Below, piece after piece: positions 52,265 through 62,485 of a stretch of DNA of 64,000 bases (position 1 is its first letter; each line of letters begins with the position of its first letter). This stretch comes from Ischnura elegans (Eukaryota > Arthropoda > Insecta > Odonata > Coenagrionidae): contig NC_060252.1 of NCBI RefSeq assembly GCF_921293095.1, positions 73,924,866 to 73,988,865 on the forward strand, in the 5' to 3' direction. The translations under genes were made by a program, and so were the position numbers. The notes under the pieces were generated by a model. It was not told where the DNA came from. It did not search any database and saw nothing but the letters and a program-made list of their open reading frames with translations.

Positions 52265-52860
52265 AAGGCCCTCTTTTTAATACTTCACCCCCTGCGAGCC
52301 ACCTCTTGGATGTTTGGCAGGGGGTAATCAGTCACCAGCAAGCAGCATGCAAGTGGCACCACGTGGACATTAAAATTTTACGCATTATGTCAAAAAGTAC
52401 GCGAGCATTCATTCAAAGTCAAAACTTGACATCATTTAGCAATTTCTGTAGTAAATCCATGCAAAGTTGGAAGAATGGAAAAATATTAACATGTAATGAG
52501 TCGTCCCTCGAATGACCATGGGCGTACCAAGTGGGGGGGAGCAGGGGGCAGCTACCCCCCTAGAAGCATGAGTAAATTTTGTTCAAACGAAATTTTTGAA
52601 CAAATTTACTTTGAATCCAAGAAAAGTGATATTAGTGTAAACCATGTAATTAAAGTAAAAATATGTTTTCCTCTAAAATAATTTTAAAAACCAATAAAGC
52701 GCTGTTATAATTTTCTTGTAATTTTGGTTTCATAACCTTTTCTGCGGTACAACTTGAACGACTAAGGCTTGTCCCCTCCTTTAGTTTTGATCCTGGGTAC
52801 ACCTTTGCAAGTGACGCCATCAATTTTATCAATCGAGACACCGAGACACTTCAACGTGAA
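52265..52860 (-). pseudogene. Old family-2-related LINE 3' region, antisense, split by a MITE
   Basis: CTGCGAGCCACCTCTTGGAT, GTTTGGCAGGGGGTAATCAG, AGCAAGCAGCATGCAAGTGG, then older UTR sequence to TCGTCCCTCGAATGAC at 52516. It resumes at 52808 with AAGTGACGCCATCAATTTTA. Compare the uninterrupted version at 35255-35300. Confidence 0.65.
52517..52807 (+). mobile_element. hAT-like MITE (CATGGGCGTACC ends), copy 3
   Basis: CATGGGCGTACCAAGTGGGG at left and TGGGTACACCTTTG at right, inserted in an old LINE UTR. The flanks CGAATGAC and CAAGTGAC suggest a diverged 8-bp target duplication. Confidence 0.7.
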
Positions 52861-53173
52861 AACCAGGTTTTCGTGCCAGGGTTTAATGCAAGGGGACTGC
52901 ATAGAGGAGGCCCAATTCCATCCCATATAAGGCTGATTTCTATTGGCACTTTCGGTCGCATTATAATCGGTTTTCAAAAATGTCCGATGAATGCAATGAT
53001 ATCCACTTTTTTCGATTATTTTTCAGTACGATGAAGGAAAGTTGCGAGGAATATCACTAAACTTTAATGAATTTGATAGATCACATAATCATATCTATAG
53101 ATATCGTTGGTTTAAGTTGGTTGGTTGGTAAGGTATAATTCAAATCGTTGAGTATAGGTACCTTATTTCCCCG

Positions 53174-53455
53174 CAGTGGCGTAGTAGGCGCAGTGGCGTA
53201 GGTCTGGTGGGTCCGGGCGCCCTCCGGAATAGAAAAACACAATTTGTTGCCTTCATACAACGAAACAAAATATCGAAAAATCATAAATTTACAAAATATA
53301 TTTTTTCATAAATGAAGTTTTTTCGATAATGAAAAGTGTTAAAATTAGTTTAAAACCCTCTACTAAGTACGCAGTTTTTTTTTTTTAATTTTCCACCCTG
53401 GTCTTGTATGTAAGAGGGCCCCCCTCCCCGAACGAAATTCCTGGCTACTCCACTG
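53174..53455 (+). mobile_element. hAT-like MITE (CAGTGGCGTAG / CTACTCCACTG ends)
   Basis: CAGTGGCGTAGTAGGCGCAG at left, with a duplicated end, and CCTGGCTACTCCACTG at right. A GGCGCCCTCC / GGGCCCCCC pair lies inside. No coding capacity. Confidence 0.6.
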
Positions 53456-53469
53456 TTTCCCCGTGAAAC

Positions 53470-53700
53470 TCGGATCACTTTTACCGCCAGCGACGCGAGT
53501 GGCGACTTTTGCAAACCCATTGAAATAAGCGGTGGATGACAAATCATATAGAGGCCGACTTGAGAAACCTCTTTTCTAATATTCGTGTGATGACGCATTG
53601 ACATCGAGTTTTCTCTAGCTGCAGCGCCGGCGAAACTGTCGTCACGAAGATGAACCGACTTGAGGATCCACTTTTGTAATATTCGTGGCTTTAACCTCGG
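53470..53700 (+). repeat. Dispersed repeat R3, copies 1-2
   Basis: CAGCGACGCGAGTGGCGACT, TGCAAACCCATTGAAAT, GAGGCCGACTTGAGAAACC and TAATATTCGTG. A second partial unit follows (CCGACTTGAGGATCCACTTT, GTAATATTCGTGGC). The same order occurs at 57383-57510 and 57845-57980. Confidence 0.55.
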
Positions 53701-54125
53701 GAGCAATATGAAGTGATAAACAGATCTACGACACGTGGAGGAGAATTGAATGTGTCTCGATACATGAAATACTCCTCCGTCACTTAGCAGCCACGCGAAA
53801 GGTGACTCGTGCGAACTCACTGACGTGATGCACGTGGCAAGTCCGCTAACACGAGCACGAAGGGTGAATTTCACACAGGCCATCAGAGTTATTATTATAT
53901 ACCCGTATTCAGATTCCATTAATTGACACGCTTAGTCTCAACTTGCTTCTTCTGCTTGTCTATTTCATCGATAGTATCCTGTAATATTATAGATTTCCAA
54001 CCCAAGTACCATTGTTGGATCGACTTGAAATTTTAAGTGTACATCAGTGCATGCATTCTAAAAATATTTCTAGGTCTTAAGAAACAGTTTGAACCACCTT
54101 TTTAATTTATTTCATCAATTACCAT
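53701..54125. other. Unassigned stretch
   Basis: Holds the rest of a 189-codon minus-strand frame (53350-53919) that crosses a MITE and R3 units; it shows no protein domain and is not called. Confidence 0.35.
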
Positions 54126-54129
54126 TTCC

Positions 54130-54456
54130 ATTAATCGCTTAGCTTCATGATTCCTCGTACTATTAAGGATATCAACGTTGTCTCAATTAATAGGATTAAT
54201 GGTGTCATCGCTAGGATGACTCATTGCATGCTTTTTTCCATAGTTCAAACCTTGAATGTTTTTGCTATAGGAATAACTGACCACTGGCTAGGTTTTTCTT
54301 AAAAATGTACATGTATATATTTTGCTAGTATGCATAATATTTCTATAACCGTGCGGTGTGCATGTGGCGGTCCTCTTTCACGCTGCATGTTGGTGATTGG
54401 TCACCCCCTGCCAAACACCCAAGAGGTCGCTCGCAGGATTTTATGTTAATGTAAAT
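54130..54456 (+). pseudogene. Old family-2-related LINE 3' UTR, sense
   Basis: TCTCAATTAATAGGATTAAT, TTTTTGCTATAGGAATAACT, CCGTGCGGTGTGCATGTGGC, TCACCCCCTGCCAAACACCC and GGTCGCTCGCAGGATTTTAT, in the sense order of the older LINE version at 35016. Confidence 0.7.
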
Positions 54457-54479
54457 AAGAATTAACGATTTCATCCTTC

Positions 54480-54700
54480 TGTACACAGCATGTGCAACGG
54501 TTAACGCGCCTGGTTAGGGATCAGATGGTTAGAGGTCCGTAACCTGGAATAGGTGATTGTTTACCATATAGGTACTTTCAAATGTTATTTGCAAGTTCAC
54601 TTCCCTCGTACTTCCATCGTTTTAAGCTTTTATATTTCCTACTTTATATGAGGAAGTTTTTGATAGCTTTTAGACCTCACTTTCAATTTCATAAAATTAT
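54480..54700 (+). repeat. tRNA-derived SINE-2, second copy
   Basis: ACGGTTAACGCGCCTGGTTA head, decayed B box (AGAGGTCCGTAACCTGG), CCATCGTTTTAAGC and TTTATATGAGGAAGTTTTTG as at 10140-10330. Confidence 0.6.
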
Positions 54701-55035
54701 GAAAATAATTCTATACTGGATCAAATAATTAATTTAAAATTCGCATTTACCTATATTCTAACTAAAAAGAAGAAAATAAAAATATTTAAAAAACTATTTA
54801 TTTTTTCCAAAAACAATAAATAGCACTAAAAAGGTTAAAAAACTTCACTTCAGGAGCCAATCTTCAGCTATCAGGGTCTTCTACCCTCTTTTCAAATAAA
54901 CCTAATTAAGCAACCACGATTCATTCTCCAAGTGTTGACAAGAATAATTTTAATTTTGAGTGCATTTTGTACTGTTTTTGTAAAAAAAGTTTTTTAAATC
55001 CTTAAATTATTTAATCTAAATAAATAACCGCGGAG

Positions 55036-55195
55036 AAGCAATAGAATAACTTTCATGAAGTCACCCGCAAGTGCACTTAACATTGAGAAAATTCCACAGA
55101 GCAAAGATCATTTGCTTCGACCGGGATACGAAGACGGACCCGCAGAATTCACACCGGGTGTTTTACCAAATGAACTACCAGTGCATCTAATTCCC
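55036..55195 (-). repeat. tRNA-derived SINE-4, second copy, antisense
   Basis: GAAGTCACCCGCAAGTGCAC, GAAAATTCCACAGAGCAAAG, ATTTGCTTCGACCGGGATAC and ACACCGGGTGTTTTACCAAA align with 47310-47430. Confidence 0.6.
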
Positions 55196-55259
55196 CAGCG
55201 GAGTTCAGCTAGCTTAAGAGGACATGGTGGTTTATGCTTCGGAACATACAATGTTTAAA

Positions 55260-56013
55260 AAATATACATATATAACACCTGACTTTTCCTGATATTCATC
55301 CTTATTTTGCCAGGCTATTTCATACCCTATATTCGACCATTACATAATATTTATGGAGATAAAGGGCCAAGAAAATACAAAATTCTATCGGAAAAATATA
55401 TAAACCTTTATAAAACGAGTGAATTACAAAACAAACCTCAGAGATAAGAGTAATTTGAGACCTTAATATCAGTACACAAAAATGATGAACCACAGTCTGC
55501 GGAGAGTATGATTGTTCTTTTGATTCGCACATCATGACATACATTTTCTCTGTCGTCGTGAACGAGATTCCCTGACTCATTTCAATTCCCCTAAATTTTG
55601 CACTAGTCTCCAATAATGGACTGGAAAAGTCTTGACGTCACCAATCGATAGTCATTTTTTTATTTTTCCAAACAAAGCAAACAAACCTTTTCTGACAATC
55701 TCAAAGAAATAAGTGAAAGTAATTAACTTTTCCCATCTCGCCAGCGGATTTTATAGCATTACGATTACCTGGAATGGTATTCGCAAGATATATATTCGCT
55801 GGAACAATCGTAATCTGAACGAGGCATTATCGTGGGATTGAAAGCACTCCATGTTACAAGTGACTGTTCGGAGTCCCGCCTACGGATGCAAAGTTATATT
55901 CATCTCCGTCACGTGTGCCGCAGCATGGATTTGTGACTTTAACGCCTTGTTCGATAATACCCATCCTCAAGTTCGCTCTGGAGAGATGCCTTGATGGTTA
56001 ACTAGCATCATCT
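55260..56013. other. Unassigned stretch
   Basis: GCTGGAACAATCGTAATCTG at about 55799 recurs at about 43666. No gene seen. Confidence 0.35.
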
Positions 56014-56021
56014 GCTCCACG

Positions 56022-56313
56022 CAGTGGCGCAACGAGGTGGAGGGTTTGGGGGATAAAGAGAGCTCAGAGAATTTTTTTATCCGTAAGTTAAATCCATTTT
56101 ACTTAATTAAATTAATAATTCTTTTATAATAGTGTAATAATTAATGAAATATCCCTCTGATACCCGTATAACTCACCATTTTGAACCATTTATCTCAATA
56201 TTTTTTCTGGGGGAGGGCCCCCGCACTTCCCGCTTACCCTGGTGGGTATTCTATACCCCCCAGTATTAGCTGCACCTAAACCTCCCCAGCTTAAATTTCC
56301 TACTGCGCCCCTG
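56022..56313 (+). mobile_element. hAT-like MITE with 8-bp target duplication
   Basis: CAGTGGCGCAACGAGGTGGA at left and CCTACTGCGCCCCTG at right. The flanks GCTCCACG (56014-56021) and GCTCCATG (56314-56321) are an 8-bp duplication with one mismatch. Internally the same as 4586-4880. Confidence 0.75.
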
Positions 56314-56329
56314 GCTCCATGTATTTCAT

Positions 56330-56640
56330 CTGTGGGTTAACCCTATCCTTCCACCTGTTCCTCAATGATAATTTTCATTAGACCCTTATGTATCATTATA
56401 TGGCTGTTGAACTTGCACTGTCTTCTACCCAAGTTTTTCGAAGGCTTCCCTTCTCTCCTACTTATCTTATAAATTACGCATTACTCACGCGATCTATCCA
56501 TTTGATCTTCATCATTCCTCTATATCAAATCATTTCGAAAGCTTCCAACCTTGACTTATCTGATGCTGTCATAGTTCATGCCTCCCTGAAAAAGTGTCCC
56601 CTGAGTTCAAGTACTTTTCTTGATGGCATTAAGGAGAAAA
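56330..56640 (-). pseudogene. RTE-like LINE coding fragment, antisense
   Basis: TTCCACCTGTTCCTCAATGA, GCGATCTATCCATTTGATCT, ATTTCGAAAGCTTCCAACCT and GATGCTGTCATAGTTCATGC. The reverse complement matches the region encoding AEKSRVEASEIWCYRRMMK at 19600-19670. Broken. Confidence 0.7.
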
Positions 56641-56644
56641 TCTA

Positions 56645-57055
56645 AAGAACTTTAAGTGTAGAGAGATATATATTTTAAACTTCTCTTCTTTTTGATGAAA
56701 TTAAATTGATTCTAGCGTACAACTTATACCGAATTTTTAATAAATAAAAAACAACAAGAATTGGAATTTGAACATCGCGGAGAAGCTTGTTAATGGCACC
56801 AACTCAGAGTGGTAGCCATTAGTTCACACCTTGTAGCAGTCAGAAAGTGTGGAAGCCAAGAACTGCTTGGTATTCCTAGGATCCAATTTAAAGAGGTTAG
56901 ATATCACTGAAAAAAATGATCCTTGAGGAATGAACTGCTGACAAATATTGCAAGAACTGGAAGAGTGGTCAAAAAAAGGCCGCAGGCCTCTACTGGAGGG
57001 GTCTGAAGGGCACAACCCAACGAGCGCAAGATGGTCATGAATGCAAAGTTAGGCT
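56645..57055. other. Unassigned stretch
   Basis: Nothing recognised. Confidence 0.35.
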
Positions 57056-57059
57056 AACA

Positions 57060-57182
57060 GCCTTATTGATGAATAAGAGAGATGGCAATTTTCCTCAAAT
57101 TTATTTGACAAAGGTCGACGCGTTTCGACCGTCAGGTCATTCTCTAATAAGTTAAGAAGTTGTTGGCACCAGGAGCTGTATA
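57060..57182 (-). repeat. Penelope-like terminal motif, antisense
   Basis: On the minus strand: TTAGAGAATGACCTGACGGT, then CGAAACGCGTCGACCTTTGT and CAAATAAATTTGAGG. It has the same CTGA...CGAAACG(C)GTCG order as the other Penelope-like motifs. Confidence 0.4.
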
Positions 57183-57381
57183 TAGTTTATTTATTTATAT
57201 CAATTACCCCCGAAAACAGCACAATGTGTTATTTACATCGGGAGTTTAAACAATCAACAACATACTATCACACACACCCATGTCCTGGAAGGGGAAACTT
57301 ATCCAGGCGGGATTCAAACCCGCGACCTTAGGTATGGTAGGCGAGGACTCATCCCCGCCGCCACGCGCCACCGAGGCCGAC
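57183..57381 (-). repeat. tRNA-derived SINE-1, antisense
   Basis: On the minus strand: GGCCTCGGTGGCGCGTGGCG, AGGTCGCGGGTTTGAATCCC, and a body with ACTCCCGATGTAAATAACAC. Same family as 38641-38830. Confidence 0.75.
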
Positions 57382-57382
57382 G

Positions 57383-57980
57383 TGAGTGGCGATATATGTA
57401 AACCCATTTAAACTCGTGGTCAATCACGACAGACGTCGAGTCCTACTTGAGAATCCTTTATTGTAATATTCGTAATTGAAGGGCTGGTATCACTCGGATG
57501 CGTTGAAGAAGTTACTATATAGTTCGGATGGGTGAGGAGGGGGGAGGGAGATGCGTCATTTGGGATTGAACTTAAGGATAGTGATGGCATAGAGTGGGTA
57601 GTGTTTGTTCATTTATTAAAGAAATGCCCCCTTCTAGCACAATTTCCAATTCTCCATTGTATCTAATCTTCGGCCTTTCCTCTCCACGTGGACGATCTCT
57701 GGGTCAAAATCACAACAATGTTTCTCTTCTAGGAGATGCTTCGCCATGGACCAAATATGATTCAACTATATATCGCCTGTCTCAGTGACTTTTAACAGCC
57801 CTAATTATTACTAATTTTATCGTTAATTTTGGATTGCTCTGTCCGTCAGCGACGCAAGTGGCGATATGTGTACATACATTAAAACTCGCGGTAAATCACA
57901 ACAGACCTCGAGGCCGACTAGAGATCCAATGTTTTAATATTCGTGATCGTAGGGCTGGTATCACTCGCCGTCTGATCTTG
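57383..57980 (+). repeat. Dispersed repeat R3, copies 3 and 4
   Basis: Copy 3 (57383-57510): ACGTGAGTGGCGATATATGT, AAACTCGTGGTCAATCACGA, TAATATTCGTAATTGAAGGG, CTGGTATCACTCGGATGCG. Copy 4 (57845-57980): GCGACGCAAGTGGCGATATG, AAACTCGCGGTAAATCACAA, TAATATTCGTGATCGTAGGG, CTGGTATCACTCGCCG. Copies are about 130 bp; the region between them is unassigned. Confidence 0.6.
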
Positions 57981-58060
57981 ACTTATTCTGGAGATACGTT
58001 CACCAGGCAACCATGCGATTCAATTAATATCCTCGCGTACGCGATAAAGAGATATTGAAT

Positions 58061-58400
58061 AGCAATGGCATACCCAGAGAGAGGATAGAGGGGGCTATAG
58101 CCCCTCCCTGGGGTGTCCAATTTATACTAGATAAAAAGGTAATTTTGTTCATTTGTAGAATATGCACCGGAGAGAAGAGCCCCGAAAATCCAAACCTCTA
58201 AAAATATACATTAATGTGTGTTTCAAAAACTTTATTCTTTGAAAAAATAGTGATGAGACAGCCTTAAAGAGTTGTTACAAGCCTCGAAGCTCTCAAAAAT
58301 TTCGTTGCGTCCCGGACCCACACTTCTGCACGGAGGGTACCCTCTAGCCCCCCCCCCCCCCGAGCCTCCCCTTGTCCCTATCCTGGATCTGCAACTGTTG
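58061..58400 (+). mobile_element. hAT-like MITE, degenerate
   Basis: AATGGCATACCCAGAGAGAG at left, and a C-run (58348-58361) then CCTATCCTGGATCTGC at right, with the GC-rich-near-the-ends layout of the other MITEs here. Ends are not clean. Confidence 0.4.
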
Positions 58401-60198
58401 AATAGCACGATCTAAAATCTTTTTAAAGGCTTTTTTTTCCCTTCACGAATCATACAGATTAAACACGCATGCTATCCTCGACGAAGGGAAAATTTTTAGA
58501 AAAGGATTGTTCACCAATTTTATTTTCCTGTCCATTACGATAGAATTTGAAAAGTAAAGAGACTAACGAACGACCAAACTCTGCATACCAGCGATAAACG
58601 GTTGTCTATGATGGTGCTTCTTCGCCAAAAACAACATAAAAGTTCAGTAACGCATTCTTGCTGCGTGAGGCTTCGTCGAAAGTTATGGTGCGGTAGGTTT
58701 TGTTCATGACTTAATTCCATCTCGTATAGTGACTTGGGAACTTTGACACGCCACTGTTTTAAAACCATCCGAAGCCGATCTTAATGAAACTTTGCATGGG
58801 CATTAACCAACTCAAAAAGTTGTTTATAAACACCATTTATAGTTGCTAGGTGATAAGGAACGTTCTATTCCCGACACTTAAAAGGCTACCCTCGTAAAAG
58901 TTGTAGGATGATAAATACTGCGTTATGCACAGCAATAGTGTACCAATCGTATTCAAGTCATGTGGCACAATACCATGTTAACATTGAGACGCTCGAGGTG
59001 TATTGGGACATGATTGGGACCTATGCACCGACGGCATCCGGCCTTTACATAACCTTGCTCTAACTTCTTGACTTGCTACTCTTAGACCTTTTGCATGAGT
59101 ATCGTATGGTTCGTTGTTGTCTGAACTCTTGACGGCGGTACTTCTCTTCAATGAAAGGTTCTCCCTGAAAGAGTATAAGGAAATAGAAATTTAATGGCAT
59201 CATCACCTCATGTAAAGTGGACAGCAAATTTCGCGTTTTTCGATATGAAACTCGCGAGAGTGGCTGAATGGGGAAGAATAACTGTCGTCTCTTTTCATTC
59301 CATCTAGCGACCCCTCTATCGAGGGAACAAGGAGTTTATTCAGTAAAAAATAAATTAAAGGCAATTTCATAAACATTTATGAAAACACACTTTCAATTGT
59401 GGCTCATCTATCATGTTCAACTAAATTGGTTTTCCATCCTGTGTTTTTGGATATTAAATTTTAAAATCAGAAAATTATCACCGGGATAACTTAGAAACTG
59501 CTGTAAACACGAATTATTTGATGAGTGTCGTGAATCCTACACGAGCGAAGTATCCGATAATTTAGCATTGGCATTGTTCAGAAAAGATTTCGGAAATAGC
59601 AAAGTAAATTTATAACGTTAATTGTTGCTGCAGAGCTATGGCTTTCACCAATTCGAAGTTCGACTTACGTATGACGCAGGGACACCCCGCAAGTGTCGTG
59701 AAGCTCTTTGATGACTAAATCTCTAATATTAGCCTTAAGCTATCGGGAGGTCTGCTTTATAGCGCCGACGCGCCACGATATATCGAAATGGATATCGATT
59801 TTATCGCTTCATTTATTCCGAATTTCCCTCTACCTGAAGGAGTATTTTTTGTATTATAGTTGGGCAATCTACAATGTTTGACCATTCGAGAAACGCTAGG
59901 AAAATAATATGTAATTATGAGCTAATCTTTCGTTTCTGATAAAATCTTGGCATATCGTAGAATGTAATAAGTAAGCAAAAAAGTATCAATTTGAAGTAAT
60001 ACGCTGATGATTTTGTTTCTGTAATTGACCTTTGTATCATGGATTCTCTCATGCCATTCTTTGTTATATGGTCTTATGTTAGTCCATTGTGCTGGGTTCT
60101 TAAGTTTTGTCCACCGCTTTCCTTGATTTGTCCCTCTCATAAGCTAGTGTATTCAGTTCTCTGTCTTATATTAGCATGAAAATCAAGTATTATTACGC
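58401..60198. other. Unassigned stretch
   Basis: AT-rich. Frames at 58535-58768 and 59922-60140 (-) have no domain. No gene, repeat or RNA recognised. Confidence 0.35.
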
Positions 60199-60440
60199 CT
60201 AAAGGCCAGGTTACACGATACATTAACACGCACGGGTTAATGTCTAAATGTATGAACGCTCGAACGAACACGAAAATGCACCATGTAACCACCTAACTTG
60301 TGCGAATGCATGAACGGAAAATAGAACCTGTTCTAATTAGGTTTATGCATTCGTACATGTTCCGTTCCGGTCCACCAAAATCATTCACGCAAAAGTACAT
60401 TAACTTGTACGTGTTAGTGTACCGTGTAACCAGGCCTTAA
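60199..60440. mobile_element. Palindromic TTAA-flanked MITE, copy 3
   Basis: CTAAAGGCCAGGTTACACGA at left and GTGTAACCAGGCCTTAA at right, with the palindromic CATTAACACGCACGGGTTAA / TAACTTGTACGTGTTAGTGT block inside the ends. It is inverted internally relative to copies 1 and 2. Confidence 0.8.
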
Positions 60441-61539
60441 GAATAAAAAATGTAAAAATAAATATAAAATATAATAATTGCGAAATTTTGGGAATGGACG
60501 ATGCGTAATTAATCAGTCTACATTTCAAGTACTTAAATTAGTGCTATAATACTTGTTTTGTTACTAGATGCTACTGTGGACGTTTTAGTGTAAAGTTTCA
60601 GTGGTATGGACTCGATTCTCTTTAAATATTTTTATTACATCAGGTGAAGCACCTTTTATTCTGAGGTCACTGGAAGTGATTTAATTGCAAATTAGTGAGT
60701 TACATTCTATGATTATATTTAATGTGACATTACGTGAACTTTTCATTTTCAAAAAAATAACTGCTGGTCCAAAATGACGTTGAAACGCTTATTATTATGC
60801 ATAATAACAATGCTATTGCATCACCGGGCAATTATTGGGCAGATGTAGGTATTGATATTTTACTAATGCTAAATAAAGTGTTAAAATTGTAACATAAAGG
60901 GCGCTTTGTAGCGTATCATTCTGCAAACAGGAGATTTTCGAATTTAATCAAGAACAACTGTAGTCAGTAAATTCTCATAGTTGTAAATGGTTCTTGTAGC
61001 GGATCGAAAATTTTGAAAACAACAACTGTAAGCGAACCCGATTTCTATTTTTTGTACTTAACCCTTCTCTGCTCGTAGCGGCATGCGCTTCAAAACTAGT
61101 AAGAGGGTTCCCTCTTGACTTCCATTGCTTGAGAAAGTTTACGCGTGAAGACAGTTGATCGACTTGGTTTAGCGGAGAAACCAAGGTCGTGATGTGACAG
61201 ACTTTCGTTGTCGGGATGAGGTTGGCCACTTACGGCTTTGGAATATATTGAGCGTTCGTCCGATTGTTTTAAGCTGCGAAAACCTCCTATGGCTCATAGT
61301 GAGGGGAAATGGAGGGTTGCTGCATACTGTTCCAAGAGTTGCAACACTATGCATGCGGTTAAACCTTTGATCCTCCCTCAAAGAGTGCATTGGTAATACA
61401 TTTCGGTGAAGCTTCGAGAGGAAATGGTATGGTATGTGGAGGAGGCGACCGGCAACAAAGATCATTTGCGCCATGAGGGAATGGTATGGATGGAAGTTTT
61501 GGAGAAACCGGTCGTTGGCATTAACGAAAGGCGCCTAGG
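60441..61539. other. Unassigned stretch
   Basis: Nothing recognised; overlapping frames on both strands at 60975-61474 lack known domains. Confidence 0.35.
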
Positions 61540-61700
61540 GGACCACAGCTTAACGTCCCATCCGACGGATGGAGTGTTGCGCTCGAAATGTCCTACACCC
61601 AATATTCAAGCCGGGGTCGGGCAGTTTCTGAAAATTCTTTGCTCTCTTCGTGGTTTGAACCTGAGCCCCCGGGTTGAGGAGTCAACGCTCAACCTAATCA
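61540..61700 (+). repeat. Possible dispersed repeat (GGGACCACAGCTTAACGTCC type)
   Basis: GGGGACCACAGCTTAACGTC, CCATCCGACGGATGGAG and TTTGAACCTGAGCCCC look like a conserved repeat block, but there is no second copy in this window. The 120-codon frame crossing it (61406-61768) is not convincing. Confidence 0.25.
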
Positions 61701-62074
61701 CCCTAATCGCGAGAAAGGAATTAGAGAATATTAACGTAAATGGCCACTGGTATGGAGTCACATCATGAAATGATCTATCAAGATAATTTAATGGCTGTAT
61801 TTGAGATCAGGTATACCAATTTAACTATTTTTAAAAGTGCAATTCCCCCAAGCCCAAGAATGAATCTCCATCCTTACTAGCTGATCCGCCTCGGATAACC
61901 CTTCTTTCCTCCCTCATTGCGTGCCTTATTAATACGGTCAATTTGTCACCATCGCAAGTCAACAAACGTAAGATTGGTTTCATACAGCTATCCAAAAAAT
62001 AATATAATATTCTATTTTCAAAATCTTATTACCTTCAAAAGGAAACACTTTATCAGAACTTACATTACTAGAGT

Positions 62075-62485
62075 GCTTCTCTACTGAAGTGAGACATGGA
62101 CAGTGACAGCAGCAGAGAAATCAAGGGTAGAGAGGCCTTTGAGATGTGGTACTACAGTAGAGTGATGAGTAAGAAATGGACCGACCGAGTTAGTAATGCG
62201 GAATTCCTGAAAAGAGTAAAAGGGAAGAAAAACTTCGTGAAAACGTGGATTAGAAAACGAAACAGCCTTATAGGACACATTTGAAGTCACTATCTCCTGA
62301 TGAGGGACAAGTGGATGGCAAGAATGGAAAAGGAATGCCTCGAAAAAAATATATGGAACAGGTAAATAAGGGTGTGAAAGAGAAGACATGCGTAGTTGTG
62401 AAAAGATTAGCTAATGAGAGAATTGAGTGAAGAGCTTCGTTAAACCAATCTTATAATTGTTGACCAGTGATTATGAGTACGGACA
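62075..62485 (+). pseudogene. RTE-like LINE C-terminal region and 3' UTR, sense
   Basis: Frames in this strand give WTVTAAEKSRVER-like sequence, FEMWYYSRVMSKKWTDRVSN, and then the GHI..LMRDKWMARMEKECL and KRLANERIE end, followed by the UTR AGCTTCGTTAAACCAATCTT, ATAATTGTTGACCAGTG. Homologous to 19560-19880. Frameshifts separate the parts. Confidence 0.75.

Noticed and set aside
53350..53919. 189-codon minus-strand frame as a gene
   Set aside because: It covers the end of a MITE and two units of dispersed repeat R3; no domain or splice support.
61406..61768. 120-codon frame as a gene
   Set aside because: It includes a repeat-like block (ACGTCCCATCCGACGGA) and has no recognisable domain or splice sites.
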